Part shown: in pieces, positions 1 through 23,881 of the stretch
Layout: each line of letters opens with the position of its first letter
Numbering within the stretch: the stretch's first letter is position 1
Source: Epinephelus fuscoguttatus
Taxonomy: Eukaryota > Chordata > Actinopteri > Perciformes > Serranidae
Reading direction: 5' to 3'
Assembly: GCF_011397635.1 (NCBI RefSeq)
Contig: NC_064771.1
Coordinates: forward strand, 17,919,379 to 17,983,378
DNA: 64,000 nt
Position numbers and translations under genes: made by a program
Notes under the pieces: model-generated
What the model was told of the DNA's origin: nothing
Database searches by the model: none
What the model saw: the letters and a program-made list of their open reading frames with translations, nothing else

Positions 1-649
1 ATGCAATACATCGCTCGCGCAATAGGGGGTAGCAGAGTCACCGGTACATTTTGGCTAGCTAGTACAACTAGCTAGTACTGCTGTAGCTAGCTAGTACTGC
101 TATTTTATTAGAGTGCATTTCATGTACGTCGCTTGCATTATCACCCTCGCTGGCAACGCATGGTATTACACAATTCGCATATCAAAAAAATGGACAACAC
201 ATTTTGAGACGCAAGCACGCATCATGGCGGCCAATGTGTGTCGATGCGTCCCAATGCGTTCGCGTCTGCATGTCTTTGCATCGACTATGAAACGGCCCTT
301 AGAGAAAGGAGAAAAGAGAGGGGCGGGTCTCTCCACCCAATCCACTTCCTATACTCTTTGTGTCCATGGTGGTGGGCATATGAAAATGAGGAAATACATC
401 TATAGCTTAAGAAACTGACAAAGAGTTAACAAAAATCCACCGGGCGACTCAAAAGGCATGATCCAAAGGATTTTTCCTGGGCTCTGGTAAGATGGAGGGA
501 AGTCTACCACAGTTCATTTACACATACTGCCCACATCATTACGATACAAAACTGGTTGAAAATCTGCAAAGTGTCCCTCTAAGCAAAATTAGAGATTGCT
601 GTCCACTTATTTTTATTTGAGCACCTCTCATATGGCCGTTTCATTTTAG
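1..649 (+). other. Intronic DNA upstream of the first visible ppfia3 exon
   Basis: There is no recognisable exon. Bases 52-106 hold repeated, partly palindromic copies of GCTAGCTAGTAC. The 101-residue open frame at 113-418 matches nothing I know and has no splice logic. The stretch ends in a pyrimidine-rich acceptor (TTTCATTTTAG) directly before the exon at 650. Confidence 0.6.
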
Positions 650-12969
<12,320 letters not shown>

Positions 12970-14717
12970 AAGATAAGCACACCAGGTGAGAAAAAGCATC
13001 CTCGCTCACGATTGTTTTTTACAGCTAAAAATAGCTTGTGTGAACACCAAATCAAAGATCTCATCTCAGCAGGAGCTCTCACAGTTTTTCTTTTCTTTTT
13101 TTTTCATTTTGTAGAGCCCCACCTCCATCCTAACCCAAGGGAATAAAATAAAAAAACACATTTTTGAGGAAAAAAAACACCTAAGGATCAAAATCAAAAA
13201 TGGACACTAGAAGATGACCAACAACTTTCGAGCGAGACGTCTCGAAGAATCAAAGACACTGAGTGAATGCTTTCTGAAAAGATGAAAAAAAAACAAGGAG
13301 TGAATGTCTGTTTATCCATCTGTTACTCTCTCTATCTCTCTTTCTATCTCTCACTCTCTCGCTCTCTCTATCTCTCACCCCATCTTGATCCATAGTTGTG
13401 GCATGATGCTGTTTGATTCTGTAGAAAGTGGCCTGTAGAAAGTGACCATCGCCTATCGTGAATACATCCTCTGTTTTTTGAGTGTGAGATGGCAAATATT
13501 GACACAATGAATTTATAGTTTTTAAAAATTGGAAACTGCATTCCTTGTTCGGATCACGAGAAAGAGAACCCCGTCACACACCCTTTCAGGTGATCTTACT
13601 TTGATTTAGACTGATAGTAGAACATACTCTGGATAGTTAACATCACAACACGGTAGAGTTTGGGGAGAGGTAGGTTGAAAGGGAGAATATGGGTGTACGC
13701 AGGGGGGGAATTAAATGTATGTTCTTAAGCCATAACAGACATGAGATGCACAAATGTGAATAGGACGGACAATGAGACAATTAGCAAAGTGCTTTACGAC
13801 AAAAATCCTGTTCAAAGTGGGGGATTTAAAAAAAAAAAAAAAAAAGAAGAGTTAAGCATTTGTGTTAATATGCATGCCAAAATCAACCATTTTAGAGTGA
13901 ACGTCATGATATCAATCATCTAATGATGTGGAAGCTTGGGTCAGGACTTTGTAAAATGTGTGTATTTTATTTTTATCATTTTTTATGATAACTGCTATTG
14001 TATGTATGTATGTACAGTATGTATGTGTGTGTATTAAACTGTACGTTCATTTCATACTTAGTTTTAAGACTGACTGTAATTTCATTTTAGGTTGAAAAAG
14101 GAAATATGTTTTAAATTATGGACATTTAAGATATGCTACTTGTATGTGTACATTTTGAGAAAAAAAATTGTGTTATGATTTAAATTCATATTATTGGAGA
14201 GTAGTGATGATAATTGAATATAATATGATAATAATGATAATGATTGTAAAAGCTGTAATTAAAAAACATACCTGTAAAATGCTGCTGAAGGAGTTATTTG
14301 CAATCCCCCCCCCACACTGACAGAAGATCACAGGTAAGTGGCCATGACGGCGTGACAGTAAACAAAGGATCGCAAAACAGAGAAAAAAACAGCGTCTACA
14401 GCGTCAGTGGATTGCACTGTATATTGTTTATATGGGAGGTATAAAGGGGTTTATGGTAATAACAGTGGCCATCAGGTGCCCTTTTTACAATGTTTTTTTG
14501 TTTTTGGGGTGGGGGTCAGTTGCCCGGTTTGCCTTTCTGAACATTGCACCAAAAGTGATGATGGCACTGTGCTGGACCGTCATGTGCTGGAAGTTTACTA
14601 GTCCATCTACGTCCCAACCTGCACCTATGATCATAAGCCGAGTTACTGTTAGTGAGTTAGTGACGTGCAGTACAGCCGAGTTAGCGAGATGCAGTAACAG
14701 GACATGAGTGTTAGCAA

Positions 14718-14720
<3 letters not shown>
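12970..14720 (+). other. ppfia3 3' untranslated and flanking DNA
   Basis: There are no exons. It contains a C/T-rich (CTCT)n run at 13323-13378, poly-A runs and several AATAAA-like motifs (for example GGAATAAAATAAAA at about 13140), so the transcript end cannot be fixed. A GT/GTAT-rich run near 14000 could sit near a late cleavage site, but this is not decisive. Confidence 0.5.

Positions 14721-14752
<32 letters not shown>
14719..14752. repeat. (GA)n microsatellite
   Basis: About 16 uninterrupted AG units downstream of ppfia3. Confidence 0.9.
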
Positions 14753-14754
<2 letters not shown>

Positions 14755-14869
14755 AGAGAAGGTGCTCGGTGTATTGTACGTAGGAGGTCGCCCGGCAGAC
14801 TTGGCCTAAGTCAGCCTAACTAGGGGCTGGCACAAGGCAAGCCTGAGCCAGCCCTAACTATAAGCTTTA

Positions 14870-15330
14870 TTAAAAAGAAAGTCTTAATTCTAAGCTCTGG
14901 GTAGTAACCAAAGAATGAGATTGAGGATACAAGCAGCAGAAATGAGTTTCCTCGTTGGGGTGGCTGGACTCAGCCTTAGAGATAGGGTGAGAAGCGCAGA
15001 GTTCCAGAAGGAGTTCGGAGTAGAGCTGCTGCTCCTTCGCGTCGAAAGGGGTCAGCTGAGGTGGTTCAGGTATCTGATTAGGATGACTCCAGGGCACCTC
15101 TTGTTAGAGGTATTCGGGCACGTCCCACTGGTATGATGCCCAGAGGCAGACCCAGAACAAACTGGAGGGATTACATATCTCATCTGGCCTGGGAACGCCT
15201 TGGGGTCCCCCAGGAGGAGCTGGAAAGTGTTGCTAGGGAGAGAGACATCTGGGGTGCTTTGCTTGGCCTGTTGCCCCTTCGACCTGGCCCCGGATAAGCG
15301 GATGAAAATGGATTGTTGGATGGGATGTGT
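14870..15330 (+). mobile_element. 3' end of a LINE-type retrotransposon
   Basis: A degraded coding remnant (GWAGLSLRDRV-like translation near 14960) is followed by TGGAGGGATTACATATCTCA, GGGGTCCCCCAGGAGGAGCT and CGGATAAGCGGATGAAAATG, ending in ATGGATTGTTGGATGGG. This order is the familiar 3' end of a fish non-LTR element. I do not assign the clade. It is 5' truncated, as is usual. Confidence 0.75.
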
Positions 15331-18125
15331 AATTGGCATTCAAATGGTTATTTGGGGGTGAAGTATTGCTTGGGCACATTACAGTTAGACTGTGAAGTCA
15401 GGAGCACAACAAGGTAGGAAAAGGTCATCAAGGGGGAAACGTTAAGAATACTATGCCTCTATGAGGTTTCAGTTTAGGATTACTTTTTTTTTCTTTCATA
15501 CAGAATTTACACCTTAATGTAAAAATTTAAAATGTACATATAAAGGACATGGTCTTTGTTTCCTTATAGTGACAGCCATTTATTATCTTTTAGCTGCATT
15601 ATGGCAAAGAAATGGACACCCTAACATACAGTATACTGCAGCCCCAACATAGTATACAGCATGTTTTTGCTCAGTCAAGGGTAAACCAATCACCACAGGA
15701 GTGGAGATGAGCCAAAACAGGAAGAGGGAACCCCAGTGCTTCTTCGAAATCGCAAATGATATAAATAGCGCAGGCGTTTGTACACTAAACAGAATTAGGG
15801 ATTTTTATTTTTTGTATTTGTTGTTTAGAAATTTGTTCAGTTGATATTTTGCAACCTACATTGATTTTAATGGGGACTGTTTTTATATTCAAACTTACCC
15901 ATACCCATTCTCATTTACATCCTTAATATAAATACGTAGGAAGCCCAACAGTCTATTCAACTTAAAATATTCTGTCTTATAAGACAAGACATAGGTCTAC
16001 ATGTACACATAAAGATGATAGCGCTGGAGCTTCCTGTTAGATGGTGCTCATATATGGAGCCTTAGAGTAAACAGGGTAGCGCCATCTCCTGGCTGAGTTC
16101 CATCTTTAAAACTGCATCCCATATTTGTTCATCATAGGGGATTTAACTGTTATACAAGCTGAATCAAATCGTTTTTTTCAGTGTCAGTTCAGTTAAACTG
16201 TGGGGCGAGCATGAGGTACACACAACATGAACAAAACATAAACATGAAGGAATGTTTATCAGTGTTTTGGGCTGCCATTCTGTTTATACTTCACCTTTCA
16301 CATCCGGAAACACGAGCAAGCTTCATTATCAAACACAAATGTAGTTTCATTTTTACATACAATCCATACAAAATAATGGTACCTCAATTCTTCCCCTGAT
16401 GTCTGAACAGTTTGGAAGATTAAAGAAGATACACTTAGTGATATCTTGCATCACAGTGAAATATCACAAGGTGGTAGTTCTTGAGGAGAAAGTTAAGTTT
16501 CTTGGTAATGCACCATATTTCTTAACTCGTGACTTTACTGACGTACAGATTTTCTAGTGACCGCACAGCTGCAGTCACATAAACACTTGTCCTCTGCTTG
16601 TAAATCAGTTTCACCCACTGTTTCCCTCATTCTCTCCGTGAAACACACATATCAAGATAAGATAAACACCGTGAAACCCAGTCACTTCCACTTGTAACTG
16701 TTTATTATTTAGCAGATGACGCAGAGAGATGTGTTTGTGTGACATCTTCTGGCTGTTGTGAAATTTGTATATTTTTTAAGTTGAGGCCTGAATGGGAAAA
16801 CATCCTGATGTAATTTAAAAGTGAACTGTCCTGTTGAAAAATGACAAAGCATAGTTACTGATATTTATCAGCGTAAACTCATAACAAGTCTTAATGAGGA
16901 AACTCATTCTAAAATATATGAAATAAAATTAAAAAGGTAAATGCAATGGAGGGATCTTGACATTGTTTGACATGAACCCTGACTAATACATATCTCAATT
17001 ATTCAAATCAAATCCCCAAAAATGTATTTAATTAAAAAAGTACTGTTGTAATAGGATGAGAAAAAGTCTAATTCTACTTAATCCTTATGTATAATTAAGC
17101 AAGAAAATCAACTTTAATAAATTGCACAGACAAATGTAAAGGGTAGAAGATGTCAAAATCAAACTGAGACAGCAATGTATACAAAAAATTAACAGGTATT
17201 GGTAAACATATAGGAGGGGGCATTGTAAAGGGAAAATAATAAATAAATAAATAAAATTAACATAAATTAATAAATATATTTAAAATTGATAATTTATTTT
17301 TTAAAATAAATTAAAAAAGTAAAACAAATAAATACATTTTAAAATTAATAAAACATTTTTTTATGTCACATTTTCTGAATAAATTAATACCCATTTTTTG
17401 ATATATTATGTTTGGCGCATTCATTTATTTATTATTTATTTGTTTATTTATTCTTGAGTTTGACAACCTTCTTCCTTGGAACAAATTAAGAATTAATAAA
17501 TTAATTAATCTCGATGACTTCATAAATAGACATGTTATTAAACGTTCTAAAATAATATTAAAAATAAATATTACCATTATATTTATTATTTTTTGTTAGT
17601 CTGTCATTGTATTTATTTTTGCAATTTATTTTTAGTTATGAAAAATTAAATTGATTGATTTATGTTTAGATGTATGTATTTATGTTTTTATTATTTTAAC
17701 AATTTTCCTTTGCATTTCTTTTTCCATATTTATTTCCCAAATCATATATTATTTATATTTATTCATTTATTTTATATTTATATTTATATTTTTGATTTTG
17801 GCAACTTCCATCCACCATATGCAATACATAATAAATATTATTCAGAGTTCTTTGAATGGTGCCAAATAACTTTCTAAAAGAATGTAAGCAATGGAAACAT
17901 TACAGAATATACCATCATACTCCTTCCATGTGCTAGTTGGCTCGGATGAGTTTTATCCACCTGACTCTCACATGAATCCAAACACCCAACTTTACTGGCA
18001 AATGACAGGAAGAAGCCCAAACATAGTGTTTAAACACAGGTCTTCCTCCGAGCATTAAATCACGGTTTCATTTTGTAGAAATGTCTGACTCACACGTTCA
18101 GGAAGTTGGACCTCCTTCTCCAAAC
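15331..18125. other. AT-rich intergenic DNA between ppfia3 and fgf21
   Basis: No gene was recognised. 17200-17800 is extremely A/T-rich with many AAATAAAT and TTTATT units, so the open frames there (for example 17651-17877) are low-complexity chance. Nothing resembling a conserved RNA gene was seen. Confidence 0.6.
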
Positions 18126-18130
18126 CCCTT

Positions 18131-18137
18131 TATAAGG
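18131..18137 (+). promoter_or_regulatory. fgf21: TATA box of fgf21
   Basis: TATAAGG lies about 129 bases before the fgf21 start codon, which suggests a start site near 18160 and a roughly 100-base leader without an upstream ATG. Confidence 0.6.
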
Positions 18138-18259
18138 ACGCAGAACATGCTCCTGTTTAGAATTTTTGAAAAGTAACTGGCTTGTACAGAGCCGTATATT
18201 TCTAGGCTTTTTTTAGGCTATTTATTTTTATTTATTCTTTATTTATCTTCTTTTTCCAA

Positions 18260-18407
18260 ATGTTTTTGTTTCCACACTCCTCTTTCTCATACCTGTCTCC
18301 TTTTCTCTTAATCATCCCACTGCCTTTCTCTCTATCATTCTATCTCACCGACTCCAACCCTCTATTATCCTTTGACAACCAAGTCAGAGAGGTACACCTC
18401 TACACAG
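18260..18407 (+). CDS. fgf21: fgf21 exon 1: signal peptide and N-terminus
   Basis: 49 codons plus one base. The Phe/Leu/Ser-rich leader is followed by SNPLLSFDNQVREVHLYT. It ends in phase 1 at ACAG/GTATTT. Confidence 0.9.
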
Positions 18408-19200
18408 GTATTTATATAATATATTTATTTGGAATATTTATGAGAGAATGCTGCTCTTCAGTATTTTTAAATTCTTCATTATGCTGATTTCTTTCTTCAT
18501 GCTGCAGAAAATCACAGAAGAGGGATGTATCTGCAGATGAACCTGGATGGCAGAGTGTCAGGAAGTGATGCTCAGACACCTTACAGTGAGTATTTGGGAG
18601 ATAAATCAGAGTGTGTTTTTCAAACACAACCACGGTGGGTCGTTTAAGGCCCAGAGAATAAATGGAAACCAACAGGAGACTTATAAAGAAGACACATCTA
18701 TTTCTGTTTCTCTGTCTGCAGGTGTGCTGGAGCTGAAATCAGTTAAACCAGGCCACATAGCCATCAAGGGACAGTCATCATCTCTGTTTCTCTGCATGGA
18801 CAGTGAAGGCCGTTTGAGGGGCCAGGTACAGTAAGCCCAAAAATCTTTATTTTCCCATGCTCTCCCTCCTTCCTGTCGTTCGCTGACAGTTTACATCTGT
18901 CTTCCGTTTCAGGGCCAATACTCAGATGCTGACTGCGCCTTCAGAGAACTGCTGCTGGCAGACGGATACACCCGCTTCCTATCTTCGTACCACAGATTTC
19001 CTGTGTCTCTTGCATCAAGACATTCCCCAGATCGACACTCAGTCCCCTTTACTCGATTCCTACCGCTTAGGAATACTCTGACAGTGGAGAGTGTGTCTGA
19101 ACAGCCACCAAATGACCAGAGATATTTCAACATGGACTCTGATGATCTTCTTGGAATGGGTCTTAATATGGTCAGTCCTCAGTTGTCAGTGGACAAGTAA
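18260..19200 (+). CDS. fgf21: Fibroblast growth factor 21-type endocrine FGF (four exons, complete)
   Basis: A secreted hormone of the FGF19/21/23 family; FGF21 signals through FGFR plus beta-Klotho in metabolic control. Exons 18260-18407, 18508-18585, 18722-18825 and 18913-19200 join in frame to 205 residues (human FGF21 has 209). Residues 1 to about 29 form a hydrophobic signal peptide. DSNPLLSFDNQVREVHLYT matches human DSSPLLQFGGQVRQRYLYT. FRELLLADGYTRF and a SRHSPDRHSVP loop match FGF21 more than FGF19. The tail MDSDDLLGMGLNMVSPQ is the beta-Klotho-binding end; the family usually has an SDP or MDP step there, and here the proline is replaced (SDD). The ATG at 18260 is the first after the TATA box and the only in-frame one, despite a weak context. 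The first intron is extra compared with the mammalian gene. Neighbours ppfia3 and kcna7 support the orthology. Confidence 0.93.
18508..18585 (+). CDS. fgf21: fgf21 exon 2: first core strands
   Basis: Encodes ENHRRGMYLQMNLDGRVSGS and DAQTPY. In mammalian FGF19/21 this segment belongs to exon 1. Acceptor CTGCAG, donor TACA/GTGAGT; phase 1 at both ends. Confidence 0.9.
18722..18825 (+). CDS. fgf21: fgf21 exon 3: canonical 104-base FGF exon
   Basis: Exactly 104 bases, the classic length of the middle FGF exon. It encodes VLELKSVKPGHIAIKGQSSS and LFLCMDSEGRLRGQ. Donor CAG/GTACAG. Confidence 0.94.
18913..19200 (+). CDS. fgf21: fgf21 exon 4: C-terminal half and stop
   Basis: Starts GQYSDADCAFRELLLADGYT, continues through the PVSLASRHSPDRH loop, and ends VSPQLSVDK and TAA. 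The acceptor TTTCAG follows an 87-base intron. Confidence 0.94.
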   Translation, partial: GQYSDADCAFRELLLADGYTRFLSSYHRFPVSLASRHSPDRHSVPFTRFLPLRNTLTVESVSEQPPNDQRYFNMDSDDLLGMGLNMVSPQLSVDK

Positions 19201-19383
19201 AGGAAATGAACAGATGTATAACTGTAATGCACATTGCAGAAATGTATTTATTGACCATTGACTTGATTTTGTTGTGAAATGAGTAGCTTTTGGTTCTTAA
19301 TATGTTTCCATGGTAGCATTATTATTAAGTTATTTATTTATTGTGTGTCTGGTGTCTTTCTAATGGTTATTTAAAGACTGAAT

Positions 19384-19481
19384 AATAAATTATGAGATTT
19401 TGAGTGCATGTTTGTGTCTGAGTAATTTGTAATACTCTAGTGTATTTATAAGGCAAGAGAGAGGTTCTGAATGAAAATAAA
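19384..19481 (+). terminator. fgf21: Polyadenylation signals of fgf21
   Basis: AATAAA at 19384-19389 is followed by a GT-rich stretch (TGTTTGTGTCTGAG near 19410). A second AATAAA is at 19476-19481, with GTTTGTCTGTGTGAGTG downstream near 19503. Either would give a short 3' UTR of 0.2-0.3 kb. Confidence 0.6.
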
Positions 19482-20070
19482 CACGATATAAATTTCACAT
19501 TTGTTTGTCTGTGTGAGTGTTACAGCAATGTCACGAAACAATTAAACAAAGCGAGAAGGATCAATTTACAGAATAAGAATGAAAGATATTGTGGCCAATG
19601 ATCACACAGCTCACATGCTGGAGAAGAGGAAGTTGGCTGAAAATTGTGAGAGCTGGAGCGCTCTCTGGTGGACAAATAAATAATGATGGAAAGTAGGCCA
19701 AGCTCTGAACTTGTCTTAGTTTATGGGCTCTGGTGATCATTTCAGGCTTGTGAGCAGGGAGTCTATGATACCATTTCTCAGATGCCTTATTATAAATGAA
19801 TGGTATTTGGTATGAGATTTTTACAGGCCTAGACATTTAGAAGATTTTTCTAACTCTCGCTGCAGTTATCATTTTTTTTTAACTTTAACTTTAGTACCAC
19901 AGGGAAAAAATAAAGTTATTTGCCGTTCTTTGTTATTATTCTCATGTGGAAGTTTTTAACTTGCAAAACCAAGACAGGTGGAAAACTGCAAAACAACATC
20001 AGCTTCTAAATTTGGTTGGCATTCCCGGTTTATTTCTTGACTGTCAGGACCACTTTAAACATCTAAATTT
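19482..20070. other. Short intergenic stretch after fgf21
   Basis: No gene or clear repeat was recognised. The 91-residue reverse open frame at 19561-19836 has no known match. Confidence 0.5.
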
Positions 20071-20073
20071 TCA

Positions 20074-20222
20074 GGGTGCCCAGTAGCTCAGTGGGTAGAG
20101 CAGGCACCCATGTGCAATTCCAGCCTGCCTTGCAACATGTCATCCCCTCTCTCTCTCCCCCTTCACACTCAACTTGTCCTGTCATTAAAGCCCAGAAGAA
20201 AAGATCTAAAAAAAAAAAAATA
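20074..20222 (+). mobile_element. tRNA-derived SINE
   Basis: GGTGCCCAGTAGCTCAGTGG then GTAGAGCAGGC gives a good polymerase III A box, and GTGCAATTCCAGC gives a weaker B box. It is followed by TCATCCCCTCTCTCTC, TTGTCCTGTCATTAAAG and a poly-A tail. The body is tRNA-like but there is no cloverleaf or functional tRNA. Confidence 0.8.
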
Positions 20223-20512
20223 AGAATAGATATTGCACTATTAGAGAAAAGGGCGTAGGTTCAGTGTTAACAATGTAAAAATAATGGTGTCAAAATAAAA
20301 GAAAGGATGGCAGAAAAGATGCCCACACACCAATACAACTGTGCTGGATAGCCACAAAAAACGTTTAACAGGCTGAGATCAATGAAAAAAAAGAAAGACT
20401 TTATTTAGAACATCCGTGCATGAAAAAGGGTGTTAAAAGTGCAAAAAAAAGTGGATAAAAACACCAGCAAACATTTCAGTCCTTGACTATCATCAGTGCT
20501 TAGCACTGAGCA

Positions 20513-22432
20513 GAGCCCGGTCTCACTCCAAAGTTGTCAGAGTTGCCAGCGTCAGAAACCAACAAAAAAGGCGTCCTTTATAGTTTATAGCTTCCCTTTT
20601 TATAGTTTAATGGCACCTGGCGGCGTCAGGGGGAAAGCAGCGGGACAAGGACAAAAGCTAAGGCAGCAAATATATCAGAATGGGGTGGGTGGCAGGGGAC
20701 GTGGATGGGTCCAGCAAACACCGACCCTTACCCGAGTGAGTTGTGTTTGCGTCGTGAGCCCTATTCTTTTTTCCTAAACGTAACCAAGTGCTTTTGTTGT
20801 CTAAACCCAACCATGTGTTTGTTGTTGAAGGGAAAAAAATGTTGATTTTCCATGTTATACAGATGTAGTGCATTTATTTTGAAAGAGACAGTATGTAAAC
20901 ATTGAATTTTCTGTGAAAATGGAAGCGTATCTTGAAAGAAGACAATGCATGTAACAGGCAGAACTTGACATGGTATCCCAGAACGTCAACAACCACCTAG
21001 GGTACCTTTCACGTCATATGTGGATGTGGAAAGTCCAAGCACATCAATATGTGTCAAGGTCAGTGTTGGGTAAGGGTTACTTTAAAAGTAATCAAAGTAT
21101 GTTACTGCGTTACTTTCTAAAAAAGTCGCCAGTTACTTTAATGCGTTACTCCCTGAGTAAAATAACACAATTACTTTAAAAGTACTTCCAACGTTACTCC
21201 CTGAGAAAAGTAACTCAAGCACTTTTAAAGTACTTTTGAGTATTCTACATTTCCTATTGGGCAATGGACCACAGGGCGCTAAGCCTACATTTTTTTGTCT
21301 CCAAAATTAAAGTTATGGACCACTTGCCCTTCACTGAGATCCAATTCTCCCATCACAGCCATCACTTTGACCAGTAGAAACACAGAACGATCTGCTGTAG
21401 ACAACTGTAGCTATGACAACAACACCCCAGCATTTTTAATATTTCCTCTAGGGATGTTACCACACAGAGTAAAAGAGGGAAATGATGGTGTGAAACAGCA
21501 GAGGCACTTTGTCAACCCGCTGAGTTAACGTTCCTGTCATTAGCATCAAGCTAGCAAACAATGGTACATCCTCACGGTCGGACATAAAGTAATAACATTA
21601 ACAAATAGCGGCGGGGCTTTTACTCACCACAACTGCAGAGGCTCCCAGCTTCATTTGAAACAAACTACATCATAGATGGCCCGTTATTTATTAATCCCTC
21701 TGTGTGTGCATATATTTACTTTTTATCCGCTCCGTTGTCTTTGTAAAGTTAACATATCGCACCGTCATTTCAAACTCAACACTTGTTTCAAATTAAAAGC
21801 CCCTTATAACCTCGGCTAGAGAATCCCTCCATTTTCTAAATAGACTTTTATTCTGAAACATTTGTCAGAACTTCCTGTGGAAGATACAGTAGCTTGACAG
21901 TTTACATACAGCGCTTGAAATGTAGCTCCTGCCATCTGCTGACGCTTTTAGGTGACTACAACAACATGTCGGCTGGCACATGAACAGACACAGTTCTGGC
22001 AGTGACTCAAATAACAGTGAAAGTAATAAAAACAGGACAAGAATAACCCGATGACATCACACACACCGTGAAAGACGACCGGGGATAATTGGTGAGTACC
22101 AGCTGTAGCGTGTACCAGGCATAATGCAAGTCCTGAGTCTGAAATATGTCTGTCAGCGAGTCCTACTCCACCTATTTAGACTCCACCTATTTATACAACG
22201 GCAGCATTTCTTCGACCACATAGCGAGCCACAAGCTCCGTGGCTTCTTTCAGACTGATAGGTTTAACGTTATCTCCGTTATTAGAACCAAACGACAGCCG
22301 TTGCTGTTTCGGAGCTGAAGGACCAGCGTTCTAAAAGTAACGGAACTGCAAAAACTAATCAAAGTACTCTAACGTGTTACTTTGGAACACATTATACCCA
22401 ACTCTGGTCAAGGTCAGAGTGAGAATGTGTTG
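20513..22432 (+). mobile_element. CAACCCGGTCTCAC-family element, copy 3, split by a hAT element
   Basis: The element is flanked by a perfect 7-base target duplication CTGAGCA (20506-20512 and 22433-22439). It starts GAGCCCGGTCTCACTCC and ends GAGTGAGAATGTGTTG. Without the inner hAT element and its duplication it is about 566 bases, the same size as copies 1 and 2. Confidence 0.85.
21061..22406. mobile_element. Non-autonomous hAT transposon with 8-base target duplication
   Basis: 1,346 bases with ends CAGTGTTGGGTAAGG and, inverted, CAGAGTTGGGTATAA. It is flanked by the perfect 8-base duplication GTCAAGGT at 21053-21060 and 22407-22414. Both features define hAT elements. No transposase frame was seen. 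Confidence 0.9.
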
Positions 22433-22470
22433 CTGAGCACTGATGATGGTCAAGGACTGAAATGTTTCCT

Positions 22471-23881
22471 ACTGTTTTATCTCCTCTGCTGTCCGTTCTT
22501 GGTTGTCCATTGTACCTATGTACCCAAGATAAACTTTTTTGTTGCCCTATGTAGGTGTAGTTTCACAGAAGCCCTAGGACTTTGCAGTCAAAATAAAAGT
22601 CCTCCGCTACTTTGCTGAACGTGTTCACATTATTGAGGAGAATGTCTTCCCTGTGTCCCCCTGCACCCCTGCATACATATATAGAGGGAGTGTTAAAATC
22701 AACATTATGTTTAATGTTACCATCTAAGAGTGTTAAATTAACATCAATAAAACAAACACATCAGTGGCGGTGCTTGCAATAGCAAAGCTACATTAGTTCA
22801 CATACCTTCCATGGATCATCACTGTGCTAGAAAGTCTTATGTGTTCCAGTGAAATTGAGAACAGCGTTAGAGCAGCTTAGTGGCTGTGGTAAAGGTCGTT
22901 CATACAAAAGGGAAAGACAGATTGCATCTGGCAGACCTCAGCGACAAATGTTGATCCTAGGGATACAGTAGGCTAAGTGGTGACAGATTAAGTATGATTT
23001 TGTTTCTTGAGTTTGTTACATTTCATTTCCTAACATAACACTGCTATACCTACTAGGCAAATATTATTTTTTCAGTGGCACCAGCACCTTTTCTTTAAAT
23101 AATTGCTCTATACCACAGGCAACCATAAATAACACTTCTTTTAAGAAAGTTAACAAAATAAAATCTTTATTAAAAACACTGAGAGCATATTTGAGCAGGT
23201 AAATACAGAACTTCTGCAATCAAAACGTTCCCCTTTAACACAAATGGGTCACACCGTGTCACTGAGTAATGCGACAGTGTTGTGTTACAGCAATAAAGGT
23301 CACGTCAGTCGCTTCAGGTCACATGAGCCAAATCTACACAAATGTGAACTTTGTACATTACCTACAGGAGAATGTTGAGAATGTGGGGTTGGTTGACGAG
23401 GGAATCTCGATCTGTCCGTGGCGACAGCTCTGCTGGTGTTTGGTTGAGTTTTGGTGACGTCTATATTGTCGATAATCTATCTGTTTCCACTTCAAACATT
23501 AAGCCAAAAAGTGACATCAAAGTGACTAAGACATCATAGTTTTAAGGCACAGAAAGGACATTCAGAAAGTCATTTTAAAACACAAAGCTGATAGCATTAA
23601 TAAATAACAGCTCATACTATATTTATATCAAGACCCTGAGAATGTTAAACTCACTCAGTCTTTTTTTTTTGTGGCTTTTTTAAAGCTATATTATACAAAA
23701 GTTGCCTTTCAGTGACATTTGGCTGGCAAGTGCTGTCATAAATACCTTTAAATGAACAACAAAAGGCAGTTTTATTTTCCAGTTTCCTTTTTTCTCATTT
23801 CATTCATTGTGTTTCATTCTGATTTTTTGTTCACTTCCGACTGTGTCTTTATTGAAAGCTACAAAACAACACTCACCCTCC
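22471..23881. other. Intergenic DNA and probable kcna7 3' UTR
   Basis: No coding exon was seen. On the minus strand, downstream of the kcna7 stop, AATAAA signals read at 23848-23853, 23767-23772 and near 23163; which one is used is unknown. Part of 23.1-23.9 kb is therefore probably kcna7 3' UTR. Confidence 0.5.

Larger units (their letters stand above)
20472..22470. repeat. Palindrome split by a nested insertion
   Basis: ACATTTCAGTCCTTGACTAT at 20471 is mirrored by TGGTCAAGGACTGAAATGT at about 22446-22465. With the insertion removed, the two halves form a near-perfect hairpin joined at CTGAGCA. Confidence 0.75.

Noticed and set aside
18826-18834. fgf21 exon 3 read-through ending RGQVQ and stop
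   Set aside because: The 104-base exon length and the in-frame junction to GQYSDADCAF show that this is intron.
20074-20140. Functional tRNA gene
   Set aside because: A-box and weak B-box are present but no cloverleaf or anticodon arm forms; the tail and poly-A show a SINE.
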